Source: Nocardia salmonicida NBRC 13393 (GTDB lineage Bacteria > Actinomycetota > Actinomycetes > Mycobacteriales > Mycobacteriaceae). Taken from it: a stretch of 64,000 nucleotides of DNA. The notes under the pieces were generated by a model. That model made no database searches and was not told where the DNA came from. It worked only from the letters and a program-made list of their open reading frames with translations. Each line of letters starts with the position of its first letter. The first letter of the stretch is position 1. The translations under genes and the position numbers were made by a program. The stretch is taken from assembly GCF_001613085.1 (NCBI RefSeq), contig NZ_BDBR01000002.1:372001-436000 (forward strand). The letters are read 5' to 3'. Positions 27,514-36,667 of the stretch are shown piece after piece.

Positions 27514-27725
27514 TTCCTCGGCCCATGAGTCGAGGTCGCACAGTCCGGGCGATGCTGCCGCCGGGCTCCGCGCCACGTGGCGCGCGCCGAGAACGCCGTA
27601 TCCGGTCCCGATCAGATGTTTGCTCCGGTTTAGCGGGTAACGGCTGAACTTGCCAGAAACGCGGAGTTCGGTCGCCTATGATGTCCGTACGCGCGATGTT
27701 CGCCACACAACGGAGTGGACGCCGG

Positions 27726-29144
27726 ATGAATGCTGGGATCGAGGCGGCGGGGTTCTTCGGCCTGCTGGACTGGGAGAAGACGACCGGTCTGAGCAGGTTC
27801 TGGGTCGACATGATCACCATTCCGATCTTCAGCGCCATGGCAGGTCTGATCACCAACTGGACCGGGGTGATCATGTTGTTCGCGCCGGTGCGCTTCACCG
27901 GCTTCTACGTGCCGGGCTTGAAAACGATCTTTCCGCTGCTGCCGCGCAAAGTGCAGATCCTGCCGACCTTCGCCCCCGGCGGCATCCTCGGCTTCCAGGG
28001 TTTCATTCCGGCGCGCTCGGAGAAGATGGCGAGCCTGATGGTCGACAACGCGGTCGCCAAGATCGGCACCGCCAAGGACTTCTTCGACCAGATGGATCCG
28101 CGCAAGATCTCCGAGCAGGTCGCGCTGGTGGCGCTGCCGAACGTGCGCTCGATGGTCGACTCGATCATGGACGCCGAGCACCCGCGACTGTGGGCCGACA
28201 TGCCGCCGCGCGCACGCGAAGCCATCTACACGCGGGTGGAGGCCGAGCTGCCCGCGATCACCGATCGCGCGTTCGACTTCATCGGCGAGAACATCGACCA
28301 GCTCCTCGATGTGAAGCTGATGGTCGTGGGCTACCTGCGCCGTCGGCCCGAACTGCTCAAGGATGTGATCTACGGGCTCGGCGCCCCGGAGTTGCGCTTC
28401 ATGATCCGCAGTGGGGTGCTGGGGTTCCCGTTCGGGGTCATCGTGGCGCTGTGGTTGTCGTTGCTGCACTACAGTTCACCGCACGGCGACAGCCCCGCGG
28501 TGATCTCGCTACCCGGCTGGCTCTACGACATCCTGCATTTCCTGCCCGCGTGGGCATGGGTGCTCGTCGGTGGCGCGACGGTGGGTGTGCTGGTCAATAT
28601 CATCGCGATCAAGGTGGTGTTCGAACCCTCGGTGCCGCAGCCGCGCTACCGATATCCGTGGCGGGTCGCGAAATTCGCGAAACGGCAGTACCAGGCCGCG
28701 GCGGATCTGGGACACGCGATCGGGTATCAGATCGTCACCCTCGACGTCGTCGCCGAGCAACTGCTCGACGGGCCGAGCGGTGACAAGACCCGCGCGGTGA
28801 TCGCCCATTTCCTCGAGGCCGAGATCGACCGGATCCTCGGCCCGTTGCGCTCGGTGACCCGGCTCGCGATCGGGCCGCGCCACTTCGACGCCATTCAGGC
28901 CACCGCCGGCGCGAACCTGGCCACCGAGATGAAGCCGTGGCTGGTCGAGGACATCGAGTTCTCCCAGTCCACCGCGGCCAGCGTCGACCGGCTCGCCACC
29001 GAGAAGCTGCGTGAACTCCCCCCGGAGGAGTTCGTCGAAATGCTCTACACCGCCATCGAACAGGACGCGTGGCTGCTGTATCTGCACGGTGGCGTGCTGG
29101 GTGCCTGCATCGGTGCCCTCCACCTGCTGATCTTCGGAGCATGA
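27726..29144 (+). CDS. DUF445 family membrane protein
   Basis: A 472-aa protein with hydrophobic segments near residues 22-45 (MITIPIFSAMAGLITNWTGV), 235-255, 275-300 and at the extreme C-terminus (LHGGVLGACIGALHLLIFG). The TNWxxVxMLF-like stretch TNWTGVIMLFAPV and the repeated amphipathic helices in between match DUF445, a family of uncharacterised membrane-anchored helical proteins. ATG 27726 has CGGAG upstream; an earlier ATG at 27678 is possible. Its TGA overlaps the start of the Abi-alpha gene (ATGA), so they are translationally coupled and probably act together at the membrane. Confidence 0.78.
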   Translation: MNAGIEAAGFFGLLDWEKTTGLSRFWVDMITIPIFSAMAGLITNWTGVIMLFAPVRFTGFYVPGLKTIFPLLPRKVQILPTFAPGGILGFQGFIPARSEKMASLMVDNAVAKIGTAKDFFDQMDPRKISEQVALVALPNVRSMVDSIMDAEHPRLWADMPPRAREAIYTRVEAELPAITDRAFDFIGENIDQLLDVKLMVVGYLRRRPELLKDVIYGLGAPELRFMIRSGVLGFPFGVIVALWLSLLHYSSPHGDSPAVISLPGWLYDILHFLPAWAWVLVGGATVGVLVNIIAIKVVFEPSVPQPRYRYPWRVAKFAKRQYQAAADLGHAIGYQIVTLDVVAEQLLDGPSGDKTRAVIAHFLEAEIDRILGPLRSVTRLAIGPRHFDAIQATAGANLATEMKPWLVEDIEFSQSTAASVDRLATEKLRELPPEEFVEMLYTAIEQDAWLLYLHGGVLGACIGALHLLIFGA

Positions 29145-29980
29145 GCATGAGCATGGAGCCCACCCCTGATCGCGAACCCGGCATTCCCACCGATCTGCTC
29201 GGCTTGGCGCGGATCGCGGGACAGTCGTTGCGCCACATCGTCGGCGCTGTGACCAAGGGTGCGGTGCACACCGCCACCGATCTCGTCGACGACCTCCGCT
29301 CCGGCGAACCGATATCGCAGATCTTCGACGAACGCGTCGATCTGTTCCGTCGCGCCGCGTTGAGCGCGCTCGGCCTGTCCAGTACGGCCACCGGCGTCTA
29401 CGGCCCGGTCGAAACCGAGGTCGACGCCGACGATCTCAAGGCGATGGGCGACGCGATGATCACCGAGGGCTGGGATTGCGCGCAGCAACCGCGCGACCTG
29501 CACCCTTCGTTCGTACCGATCCTGCACGACCTGACACCCGACGAAGCGCGGATCCTGCGCTTCCTCGCCGTCGCCGGACCGCAGCCAGCGATCGACATTC
29601 GCACCAAGGCGCCGTTCGGGATCGGCTCGCAACGGCTGGCCGACGGCATCAACATGATCGCGGCAATGGCCGGGTGCGCGCTGCCCGACCGTGACCACCA
29701 CTATCTGGGCAACCTCAGTCGTCTCGGGCTGATCCGCTTCTCCACCGAACCGGTGGCCGATTTCCGTCGCTACGCGTTCCTCGAAGCCCAGCCCCCGGCG
29801 CAGGCGGCGTACAAATCGGTGAAGATGCGGGCGATCAGCTCGTACCGCAGCATCTACCTGACGGTGTTCGGAAAGCAGTTCTGCCACGCGTGTTTCGTGC
29901 TGGGTGACTACACCGGGGGCGGCTGGGCAAGCGATGACCGTGGTGACATCTACCTGGGCAAGGGCCCCCGGCTGCCGTGA
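29141..29980 (+). CDS. Abi-alpha (DUF4393) family protein
   Basis: A 279-aa protein whose central and C-terminal parts fit the Abi-alpha/DUF4393 family: HPSFVPILHDLTPDEARIL, then LGNLSRLGLIRFSTEP. The family name derives from a phage abortive-infection association; most members are uncharacterised. No signal peptide is present; weak amphipathic helices are in the first 100 residues. There are alternative starts at 29147 and 29153, but 29141 gives the ATGA overlap with the DUF445 gene. It ends adjacent to the convergent enoyl-CoA hydratase gene with no spacer. Confidence 0.65.
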   Translation: MSMSMEPTPDREPGIPTDLLGLARIAGQSLRHIVGAVTKGAVHTATDLVDDLRSGEPISQIFDERVDLFRRAALSALGLSSTATGVYGPVETEVDADDLKAMGDAMITEGWDCAQQPRDLHPSFVPILHDLTPDEARILRFLAVAGPQPAIDIRTKAPFGIGSQRLADGINMIAAMAGCALPDRDHHYLGNLSRLGLIRFSTEPVADFRRYAFLEAQPPAQAAYKSVKMRAISSYRSIYLTVFGKQFCHACFVLGDYTGGGWASDDRGDIYLGKGPRLP

Positions 29981-30637
29981 TCAGTCCCGCCCACGCAGCG
30001 CGTCGAGGACATCGGCGAACATCACCGATTTGATCGCGGTCATCGTGGTCTGATCCTTGCCGCCCAGCGGTGCGACCAAGGCCAGTGCGGCATCGAGGAC
30101 TTCGCCTTCGGCGGCGGTGGCGTCGACCAGGTCCAGCGCGAGTGCGTCGGGGCCACCGAAGCGCCGCGCCGTGGTCATGCTGGCGACGGCGGTCTTGGGG
30201 GGCACCTTCGCCTGGATGAGCGCGGCCATGCCGTTGGTGAACGGGATGCGGATGTCGGCCTCGGGGAAGCAGAAGTAGCCGCGGTCGGCGCGCATCACCC
30301 GGTAGTCGTGGGCCATGGCCACCATCGCACCCGCACCGAAGGCGTGTCCGCCGATCGCGGCGACCGTCGGCATCGGCAAGGTGAGGACCCGGGCGAACAG
30401 GGTGTGCACCGCTGCGACGTATTCGGCGGCCCGGTCGCCGTTGGCCGTGAGCCAGTCCAGGTCGAGGCCGTTGGAGAAGATCTTGCCGGTCGCGGTGGTC
30501 ACCAGCGCGTGCGCGCCCTCGGCCACGACGGTGTCGAGGTGGGTCTGCGCTTCGATGAGGAAGTCGGGGGAGAAGCGGTTCTCGCCGTCGCCGAGGTCGA
30601 GCACGGCGATCGAATCATGGTGGCGCAGTGTGGGCAC
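29981..30637 (-). CDS. enoyl-CoA hydratase/isomerase family protein
   Basis: A 218-aa crotonase-fold protein, shorter than the usual 255-270 aa. The first oxyanion loop is GKIFSNGLDLDWL and the second is GGHAFGAGAMVA. The stretch FCFPEADIRIPFTNGM resembles the isomerase group (delta3-delta2-enoyl-CoA isomerases) more than bacterial hydratases, so double-bond isomerisation in beta-oxidation of unsaturated acyl-CoA is plausible. The GTG at 30637 has AAGGAAC upstream. It is 11 bp downstream of a TetR gene on the same strand, its likely regulator. Confidence 0.83.
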   Translation of the reverse strand: MPTLRHHDSIAVLDLGDGENRFSPDFLIEAQTHLDTVVAEGAHALVTTATGKIFSNGLDLDWLTANGDRAAEYVAAVHTLFARVLTLPMPTVAAIGGHAFGAGAMVAMAHDYRVMRADRGYFCFPEADIRIPFTNGMAALIQAKVPPKTAVASMTTARRFGGPDALALDLVDATAAEGEVLDAALALVAPLGGKDQTTMTAIKSVMFADVLDALRGRD

Positions 30638-30648
30638 GGGGTTCCTTT

Positions 30649-31257
30649 TCAGTGGGGGCCGAGGTCGAGGACGGCTCGCACGGCAGCACGCAGCTGTGCG
30701 CGGGCCAGGGGATCGGTGAGCCGGTCGCGGCGCAGCAGCAGCGCGGTGGGCAGATCTACCAGGCAGGTGGTGACGGTGGCGACGCCGCGCCGGTCGGCGC
30801 GACCCCACAGGGCACGCGAGAGCCGGTTGAGCGCGGTGACGAGTGCCTTCTCGGTGTCGGCGATCTCCTGGGCCAGAGCGGGCGCGATGTCACCGGCGAG
30901 CAATTCGGCACGATCGACGAGCAGCAGCAGGCGCGCGGAGTCGGGGTGCTGCTCGGCCAACCGCGCCGGGGCCTGCGCGGCGTCGAGGACCGCATCGAGG
31001 CGGGTCTCGGGGTCGGTTGCCGCGACGGCGCGGTCGATGTCGGCCGACTGCAGGGCCAGGAATCGGTGCGCGGCGCGTAACCAGGTGCGCGCCAGCACAA
31101 CCTGGCGAGACTGAAATGTGTGATAGAGCGCGCCATTGGATACTCCGGTAGCGGCGGCGACTGCGCGCACCGTGACAGCGGCGGGTCCGGAACGGGCCGC
31201 GAGCTTTTCGGCGGCGTCCAGAACCGTCTGTGGGTCGTGAGTGCGCGGTCTCGGCAT
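30649..31257 (-). CDS. TetR/AcrR family transcriptional regulator
   Basis: A 202-aa repressor-like protein. Its helix-turn-helix is AAVTVRAVAAATGVSNGALY followed by HTFQSRQVV (residues about 24-55). The C-terminal domain is Leu/Ala/Arg-rich with RLLLLVDRAELLAGD. ATG 31257 begins MPRPRTHD; the frame extends upstream without family residues. It precedes the enoyl-CoA isomerase-like gene by 11 bp, suggesting acyl-CoA or fatty acid control. A GAGCG/CGCTC inverted repeat lies 16 bp upstream of the start. Confidence 0.88.
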   Translation of the reverse strand: MPRPRTHDPQTVLDAAEKLAARSGPAAVTVRAVAAATGVSNGALYHTFQSRQVVLARTWLRAAHRFLALQSADIDRAVAATDPETRLDAVLDAAQAPARLAEQHPDSARLLLLVDRAELLAGDIAPALAQEIADTEKALVTALNRLSRALWGRADRRGVATVTTCLVDLPTALLLRRDRLTDPLARAQLRAAVRAVLDLGPH

Positions 31258-31272
31258 GAACAATAGTTTACA

Positions 31273-31284
31273 GAGCGTGCGCTC
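31273..31284. promoter_or_regulatory. candidate TetR operator
   Basis: Inverted repeat GAGCG-TG-CGCTC, flanked by an AT-rich stretch (CAATAGTTTACA), immediately upstream of the TetR gene at 31257. GAGCGNNCGCTC-type sequences are a known form of TetR operator. Confidence 0.45.
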
Positions 31285-31470
31285 CGCTATTCCATTCGGA
31301 TGCACTTTCAGGCCGTTGTGCACGTATTTCGTTCCACCACTTGGTATTTCGTCGGCAGATCGGCCGAATATGACACAGCATAGACAACGCTATGGGCGCG
31401 CGAGGGCTCGATACGATGGGGTACTGTTCGGATTCTTCGGCCCTGCCCGCACGAACAGAACGGCATCGCG

Positions 31471-32016
31471 ATGTCCCGAGTGGTCACCAAGGAGCAGTAC
31501 TTCGACACCGCGGTGGCGGTGCTCGCCGAGTTCGGTTTCAAAGGTCTCAACATCGGGGTGCTCTGCCGTCGCCTCGGTGTTACCAGTGGCTCGTTCTATC
31601 ACCACTTCGGCTCCTGGCAGGGCTTTGTCGACACCCTGCTCGAACACTGGGAGAACCGTCAGATGGTCGAGCTACGCGCGCTCGATGTCGGCCACGGTGA
31701 CGCCGACGCCGACGTGCGCGCCATGTCGGTGCTCGCCAGCGGACTCGAACACGGCGCCGAGGCCGCGCTGCGCGCCTGGGCGGCCAACGACGAATCGGTA
31801 CACGTGACCGTCAAGCGAGTCGACGAGTCACGCCGTCGCACCGTGCACCGCGTGATCGACGGCGTCGTCGACGACACGGCCACCGCCACCGTCGTCACCG
31901 AATTCGGCATGGCCATGATCATCGGCTACCAACAGCTCGCCGCCGCAGGCGAACCCACCGAACTCGACCACCTGCTCGCCGAGTACGCCCGCCTGATCTA
32001 CTCCCACCGCGGCTGA
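31471..32016 (+). CDS. TetR/AcrR family transcriptional regulator
   Basis: A 181-aa regulator. The helix-turn-helix covers KGLNIGVLCRRLGVTSGSFY and HHFGSWQGFV (residues about 24-55). The C-terminal domain carries ARLIYSHRG at its end and AMIIGYQQL, as in the subgroup with a short ligand domain. It is transcribed divergently from the previous TetR gene with 213 bp between them, and converges on the antiporter gene 14 bp downstream. The target is unknown. Confidence 0.87.
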   Translation: MSRVVTKEQYFDTAVAVLAEFGFKGLNIGVLCRRLGVTSGSFYHHFGSWQGFVDTLLEHWENRQMVELRALDVGHGDADADVRAMSVLASGLEHGAEAALRAWAANDESVHVTVKRVDESRRRTVHRVIDGVVDDTATATVVTEFGMAMIIGYQQLAAAGEPTELDHLLAEYARLIYSHRG

Positions 32017-32029
32017 CCGAGCAGCCGGG

Positions 32030-33889
32030 TCATCCGAGCAGCTGGTCCACATAGCACCAGCGCCACGCTTCGCCCGGCTCCACACTGCGCATCACCGGAT
32101 GCGTCGAGGTGCGGAAGTGGGCGCTGGCGTGGTCGCCGATCGAGGACTCGCAGCAGCCGATGTTCCCGCAGTCGGTGCACATTCGCAGATGCACCCAGCG
32201 CAGACCCTCGTCGAGGCACGTCTGGCACACCAGCTCACCGGCAGGTGGCTCCAGTAAGAGCGGAGCCTCGTCGAGATGCGCGCACCCCAGCGCCCCGGCC
32301 GCGGTCGACAGCGTTTCGACCCCGCGCGCGTCATCGCGTTCGTCGAAGCGGTCGATCATCGACTCCTCGAGATCGAGGCGGGCCAGCACATGTTGCAGCA
32401 CTTCGTAATCCACGGCTCCCGCATCGCGGACCTTCAGTACCGCATCGCGTTCGGCGCTCAGCATCGCCAGCCGTAGCCGCCGGTATTCCGCGGTCGGTGT
32501 CACCAATTCCGCCTCGGGGCGACCCAACCGTTCCCACGCGGCATTGGAACGCCAGATCAGTCGTTGACGCAGCGACTCGATCACCGGCTCGGGGGTGTTC
32601 GGGCCGATCCGGCGGTCGAGTTCGGCCAGGCCCGCGGTCGAAGCCTGTTGGAGCAGATCAGCTTTGGCGAGCGCGTCCTCTTCACGGCTGGGCCCGCGCA
32701 ACCGCAGCCACCGCACCAGCCACGGCAACGAACTGCCCTGAACGAGCAGCGTGCCACCCACCACGACCAGCGCGAGCAACTCCAAGACCGGCAACTGCGG
32801 TGTCGATTCGGGCAGCAACAACACCGCCGCCAAGGTCACCACCCCGCGCATCCCCGCCCACGACACCACCGCCGCGTGACTCAACGGCTCGCTCGCGCGC
32901 CCGAACAGCCTGGCCACCAACACCGGCGTGAACACCCACACCGGGCGAGCCAGCATCACCGCGGCCAGCACACCCATCGCCGCCACGACGAGGGTGCCGT
33001 GATCCAACCCGCTGTGCCAGGCGCCCTCGACGATCCAGCGCACCTGCAAGCCGATGATCAAGAACACCGCGCTCTCCAGAATGAACTGGATGGTGCGCCA
33101 ATTGGTGGTCTCGGCGACGCGCGAAGCCGCCCCCTGCCATCGCTGCGCGCCGTGGCCGAGGATCATCCCGCACGTCACCACCGCGATCACGCCGGAAGCG
33201 TGAAAATGTTCGGCAGGCAGATACGCCACGAACGGGGCCAGCAGCGAGACCGAGGTATCCAGCACGGGATCGGTGATCCGCCTGCGCAACATCGCCAATG
33301 CCGCCGCCACCACGGCCCCGATGACGCCGCCGCCGACAGCGGCGAGCAGGAAATCGCCACCCACCTGCCACGCCGTCACCGCACCGGCCATCGCCGCGAT
33401 GGCCGAACGCAACGCCACCAGCGCGGTCGCGTCGTTGAACAGCGACTCGTCCTCGAGCACTGTCACGATGCTGCGCGGCATCCCGGTGCGCCGTGCCACC
33501 GCGGTCGCGGCCACCGCGTCCGGGGGAGCGACCACCGCACCCAACGCGACCGCCGCCGCGAACGGCACCGGCAGCAACCACCACACCACCAACGCCACGG
33601 CGAACGTGCTGAACAGCACCAGGCCCACCGACAGCGACGCGATGGTGCGCAGGTTGTCCTTGAAATCGACCAGCGACGTGCGCAGCGCGGCGGTGTAGAG
33701 CAACGGCGGCAACAAACCGAGCAGCACCACCTCCGGCTCGAGATGCACCTGCGGCACCATCGGCAGATACGACGCGGCCACGCCGGCCAACGTCAGCACC
33801 AGCGGTTCCGACACCCCGAATCGCCGCGCCAGCGCCGCCAGCGCGGTCGCCGAGCCGATGAGGACAACCAGACCGATTGCGACATCCAC
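32030..33889 (-). CDS. Na+/H+ antiporter (CPA1) fused to UBP-type zinc finger
   Basis: A 619-aa protein. Residues 1-400 form a CPA1 exchanger with about 12 membrane helices; the ion-binding Asp pair region is EDESLFNDATALVAL and the family arginine is in SWAGMRGVVTLAA. A charged cytoplasmic helical region (400-525) follows. The last 87 residues are a UBP-type zinc finger: CAHL, CQTC, MCTDCGNIGCCES, then GDHASAHFRTSTHPVM. UBP fingers bind free C-terminal diglycine tails in eukaryotes; the role here is unknown. ATG 33889; 46 bp from the upstream phosphatase gene on the same strand. Confidence 0.9.
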   Translation of the reverse strand: MDVAIGLVVLIGSATALAALARRFGVSEPLVLTLAGVAASYLPMVPQVHLEPEVVLLGLLPPLLYTAALRTSLVDFKDNLRTIASLSVGLVLFSTFAVALVVWWLLPVPFAAAVALGAVVAPPDAVAATAVARRTGMPRSIVTVLEDESLFNDATALVALRSAIAAMAGAVTAWQVGGDFLLAAVGGGVIGAVVAAALAMLRRRITDPVLDTSVSLLAPFVAYLPAEHFHASGVIAVVTCGMILGHGAQRWQGAASRVAETTNWRTIQFILESAVFLIIGLQVRWIVEGAWHSGLDHGTLVVAAMGVLAAVMLARPVWVFTPVLVARLFGRASEPLSHAAVVSWAGMRGVVTLAAVLLLPESTPQLPVLELLALVVVGGTLLVQGSSLPWLVRWLRLRGPSREEDALAKADLLQQASTAGLAELDRRIGPNTPEPVIESLRQRLIWRSNAAWERLGRPEAELVTPTAEYRRLRLAMLSAERDAVLKVRDAGAVDYEVLQHVLARLDLEESMIDRFDERDDARGVETLSTAAGALGCAHLDEAPLLLEPPAGELVCQTCLDEGLRWVHLRMCTDCGNIGCCESSIGDHASAHFRTSTHPVMRSVEPGEAWRWCYVDQLLG

Positions 33890-33935
33890 TCGCGCATTCT
33901 GTCATCCACGAACCGGTCAGTCCGTTGACGCCGCC

Positions 33936-34718
33936 TCATCCAGCCTGTTCGCCCCAGGAGCGCTGTCGTGTCTGCTCGTCGGTCGTCAGGTGCTCGACCG
34001 CGCCCCACACCCGCAATGCCAGTCGCGGGCCCTCGCGTCGCCACTGTGAAACCGACGCGTTGGGTACCGGCTCGAGCGAATCCGGCACCGGCGCGCCGAG
34101 TCCGTCGAGGATGTAGCGCAACGACACCACTACCGCATCGTGGGTCACCACGAGGACCTGCTCGCCCGCGGCCACCCCATCCAACTCGTCGAGGAAACTG
34201 CGCACCCGCAATGCCACATCGGCCAGCGATTCCCCGCCCGGCGGGCGATACACCCAGTTGCCGACCAGTTCACGGCGCGCACCCTCCTCGGGCGCGCGTC
34301 GCCGGATCGCCCGGTACGGATGCAGTTCGAACACCCCCATCTCCCGATCACGCAACCGTTCGTCGACCAGAGTGCGGATCGGGCGTAGTTGCCGGTTGCG
34401 GGTGGCGGCCGCCTCGGCCATCACCGCCCAGGTGACTCGGGTGCGCAGGTAGGGGGAGCAGACCACCAGCGTGGGCCGCTGCACACCGGACAACCCTGCC
34501 AGCCAGTCACCGAGACGCTGCGCCTGCCACTGCCCGTGCGCGGTCAATTCGACCGCAGAGTCCGTCCCGCGCATCGGCCGCTGTCCGGTCGCCGGGTCGG
34601 CGAACCACACATTGGCCTCACTCTGTGCGTGGCGCACCGCCCACAACCCGCCCAGCGCGCGCGGCACCACCAGTCCTTCGGGCATCTGCACCCACCCACT
34701 CCGCTGCTCGAACCCCAT
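33936..34718 (-). CDS. histidine phosphatase family protein
   Basis: A 260-aa member of the phosphoglycerate mutase-like superfamily. The first catalytic motif is VRHAQSEAN (RHA instead of RHG, His30), phosphate-binding Arg is in SPYLRTRVT, the general acid is probably in DREMGVFE, and the second His is in VVTHDAVVV. Size and motifs fit actinobacterial broad phosphatases; the substrate is unknown. It sits upstream of the antiporter gene on the same strand. ATG 34718 has AAGGAC upstream; ATG 34685 is an alternative. It is divergent from the DsbA/FrnE gene. Confidence 0.85.
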   Translation of the reverse strand: MGFEQRSGWVQMPEGLVVPRALGGLWAVRHAQSEANVWFADPATGQRPMRGTDSAVELTAHGQWQAQRLGDWLAGLSGVQRPTLVVCSPYLRTRVTWAVMAEAAATRNRQLRPIRTLVDERLRDREMGVFELHPYRAIRRRAPEEGARRELVGNWVYRPPGGESLADVALRVRSFLDELDGVAAGEQVLVVTHDAVVVSLRYILDGLGAPVPDSLEPVPNASVSQWRREGPRLALRVWGAVEHLTTDEQTRQRSWGEQAG

Positions 34719-34867
34719 CGATGTCCTTCGTGCTCGTCCCGTCGTGCCCGGACGCGCCAGGGAATAGCGGCTTCATCGCCGGCGTTACACACCCCGAATT
34801 CGAACGCCTGTCCAGTACCGTCCGGCGGACCACCGCCGCACCCCGTGATGCGCCGCAGGAGGCCCGC

Positions 34868-35599
34868 TTGTCCACCAGAGTAGAGATCTGGACCGACATC
34901 AATTGCCCGTTCTGCTACCTGGGCAAAGCGCGCTTCGAACAAGCCCTGGCCGACTTCGCGCACCGTGACGACGTCGAGGTCGTGCACCGGTCCTTCGAAC
35001 TCGATCCGACGCTGCCCGCCGGTTCCACGCGGCCGGTCATCCCGGCGATCGCCGAGAAATACGGCATCACCGTCGAGCAGGCCGCCGCCAACGAACGCGG
35101 CATCGGCGCCCAGGCCGCGGCGATGGGTCTGCCCTACCAGACCGCAGGCCGCGACTCCGGCAACAGCTTCGATATGCACCGGCTCCTGCACTACGCCCTC
35201 GACCAGGGCAAACAGGAAGCCATGCTCGACGCGCTCTACGCGGGCAACTTCGCCGAGACCGAACCCGTCTTCGGCGACACCGAACGTCTCGTGGCGTTGG
35301 CCGTGCGCGCGGGTCTGGACGAGACCTCGGTGCGTGCGGTGCTCGCGGATCCCGACGCCTACGCCGACGCGGTCCGCGCCGACGAAGCAGAAGCCGCCGC
35401 GCTCGGTGCCACCGGTGTCCCGTTCTTCGTCTTCGACGGCAAATACGCGGTCTCCGGCGCTCAGCCCGCCGAAACGTTCACCCGGGCGCTGAACACAGCC
35501 TGGAACGATCGACCCGCCCCTCAGCTCATCGCCGACGGCGAGACCTGTGGTCCCGACGGCTGCGCGGTCCCCGCCACCGAGTCCGCGGCGAGCAACTGA
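34868..35599 (+). CDS. DsbA family oxidoreductase, FrnE-like
   Basis: A 243-aa thioredoxin-fold protein without signal peptide, hence cytosolic. The active site CPFC (Cys13-Cys16) is in TDINCPFCYLGK, and the cis-proline region is ATGVPFFVF. C-terminal CGPDGC is an extra Cys pair also seen in FrnE-type proteins and may be a second redox site. The start is TTG at 34868, supported by a perfect AGGAGG at 34857-34862 with 5-nt spacing; the upstream ATG at 34721 adds an unrelated leader. It probably handles disulfides or glutathione/mycothiol-type adducts; substrate unknown. Confidence 0.88.
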   Translation: MSTRVEIWTDINCPFCYLGKARFEQALADFAHRDDVEVVHRSFELDPTLPAGSTRPVIPAIAEKYGITVEQAAANERGIGAQAAAMGLPYQTAGRDSGNSFDMHRLLHYALDQGKQEAMLDALYAGNFAETEPVFGDTERLVALAVRAGLDETSVRAVLADPDAYADAVRADEAEAAALGATGVPFFVFDGKYAVSGAQPAETFTRALNTAWNDRPAPQLIADGETCGPDGCAVPATESAASN

Positions 35600-35617
35600 C
35601 CGCCGCGGTGTCCGGAG

Positions 35618-36667
35618 TCAGGCCAGGTCGATGACGACCTTGATATCGGACCCACCCGGTTCGAACGCCTCGATCGCCCGATCCAGCGGCAGTCGCCGGG
35701 TGATCAACCGTTCCAGCCACGACTCGTCGGCTTCGGCCAGCGCCTGCGCGCCCTGCTCGTAGTGGTGGCGGTTCGCGTTCACCGAACCGAACACCAGCGC
35801 GTTGTCGAGCACGATATTGCGGTTCAACCCGCCCACATCGACGTCGGTGTCGACACCGGGCGTCGACACTCCGGTCAAACAGACGATCACGCCAGGGTTG
35901 TCGATCTCCATCGCCTGCAAGGCCACCGCGGGCGCACCGGTCGCCTCGATCACCACATCGGGCCGGATCGCCTCCGCGACCGCCGCCGCGGTCCCCGAGT
36001 GGAAGGTGCCGCCCAACGCCTCGACCAGCTCTTGTTTCGTCCCGCCACTGGTGCGATCGAGGACGTGCACGTCGAGGCCGCGCTGTCGGCCGAGCAACGC
36101 CGCCAGCAACCCGATCGGCCCGGCGCCGGTGACCAGGACCGTGCGCGGGTCGAACCAGGCGCGGTGGTTGATCTTCTCGATCTGATCCCACGCCTTGGCG
36201 ACCACTGTCGTCGGTTCCAACAGCACCCCGACCTTCTCCAGCGCCGGATCCAGCCGCACCGCGAAGTTTTCGCGCACCACCCAGGCCGTCGACCCGTAGC
36301 CGTCGATCTCCTTGATCCCGCGCTCGACGTACATTCCGTTGCGGCACATGTCCCACTCCCCGCGCGCGCATGCCCCGCAGGGCACTGGATCCGGCCTGCG
36401 CACGATCCCGACCACGAGGTCGCCGGGGGCGAACGCGCTGCCCTCGGGCGCGGTCTTCACCCGGCCCAGCGATTCATGCCCCAGGACCATCCGTGGCTTG
36501 CCCGGTGGCAGCCAGCCGTAGTTGCCCTGCGCGATATCACGGTCGGTGCCGCAGATGCCCAGCGAGATCCCGTCGACGAGCAGTTCGCCGGGACCGACGA
36601 CCGGATCGGGGACATCTTCCACACGCAGTGATTGCTTCTGCATGGGAATCACTGTCAACGCACGCAT
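35618..36667 (-). CDS. zinc-type alcohol dehydrogenase, glucose 1-dehydrogenase-like
   Basis: A 349-aa medium-chain dehydrogenase. Catalytic zinc ligands are in GICGTDRDI (Cys and Asp) and GHESLG (His/Glu). Structural-zinc Cys residues appear in CGACARGEWDMC. The cofactor loop is VTGAGPIGLLAAL. The arrangement, with ICGTDRDI and FDPRTVLVTGAGPIG, resembles the glucose 1-dehydrogenases of archaea and actinobacteria that oxidise glucose to gluconolactone with NAD(P)+. Substrate not provable from sequence. ATG 36667 has GGAAGGGA upstream. It converges on the DsbA gene with 18 bp between. Confidence 0.85.
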   Translation of the reverse strand: MRALTVIPMQKQSLRVEDVPDPVVGPGELLVDGISLGICGTDRDIAQGNYGWLPPGKPRMVLGHESLGRVKTAPEGSAFAPGDLVVGIVRRPDPVPCGACARGEWDMCRNGMYVERGIKEIDGYGSTAWVVRENFAVRLDPALEKVGVLLEPTTVVAKAWDQIEKINHRAWFDPRTVLVTGAGPIGLLAALLGRQRGLDVHVLDRTSGGTKQELVEALGGTFHSGTAAAVAEAIRPDVVIEATGAPAVALQAMEIDNPGVIVCLTGVSTPGVDTDVDVGGLNRNIVLDNALVFGSVNANRHHYEQGAQALAEADESWLERLITRRLPLDRAIEAFEPGGSDIKVVIDLA

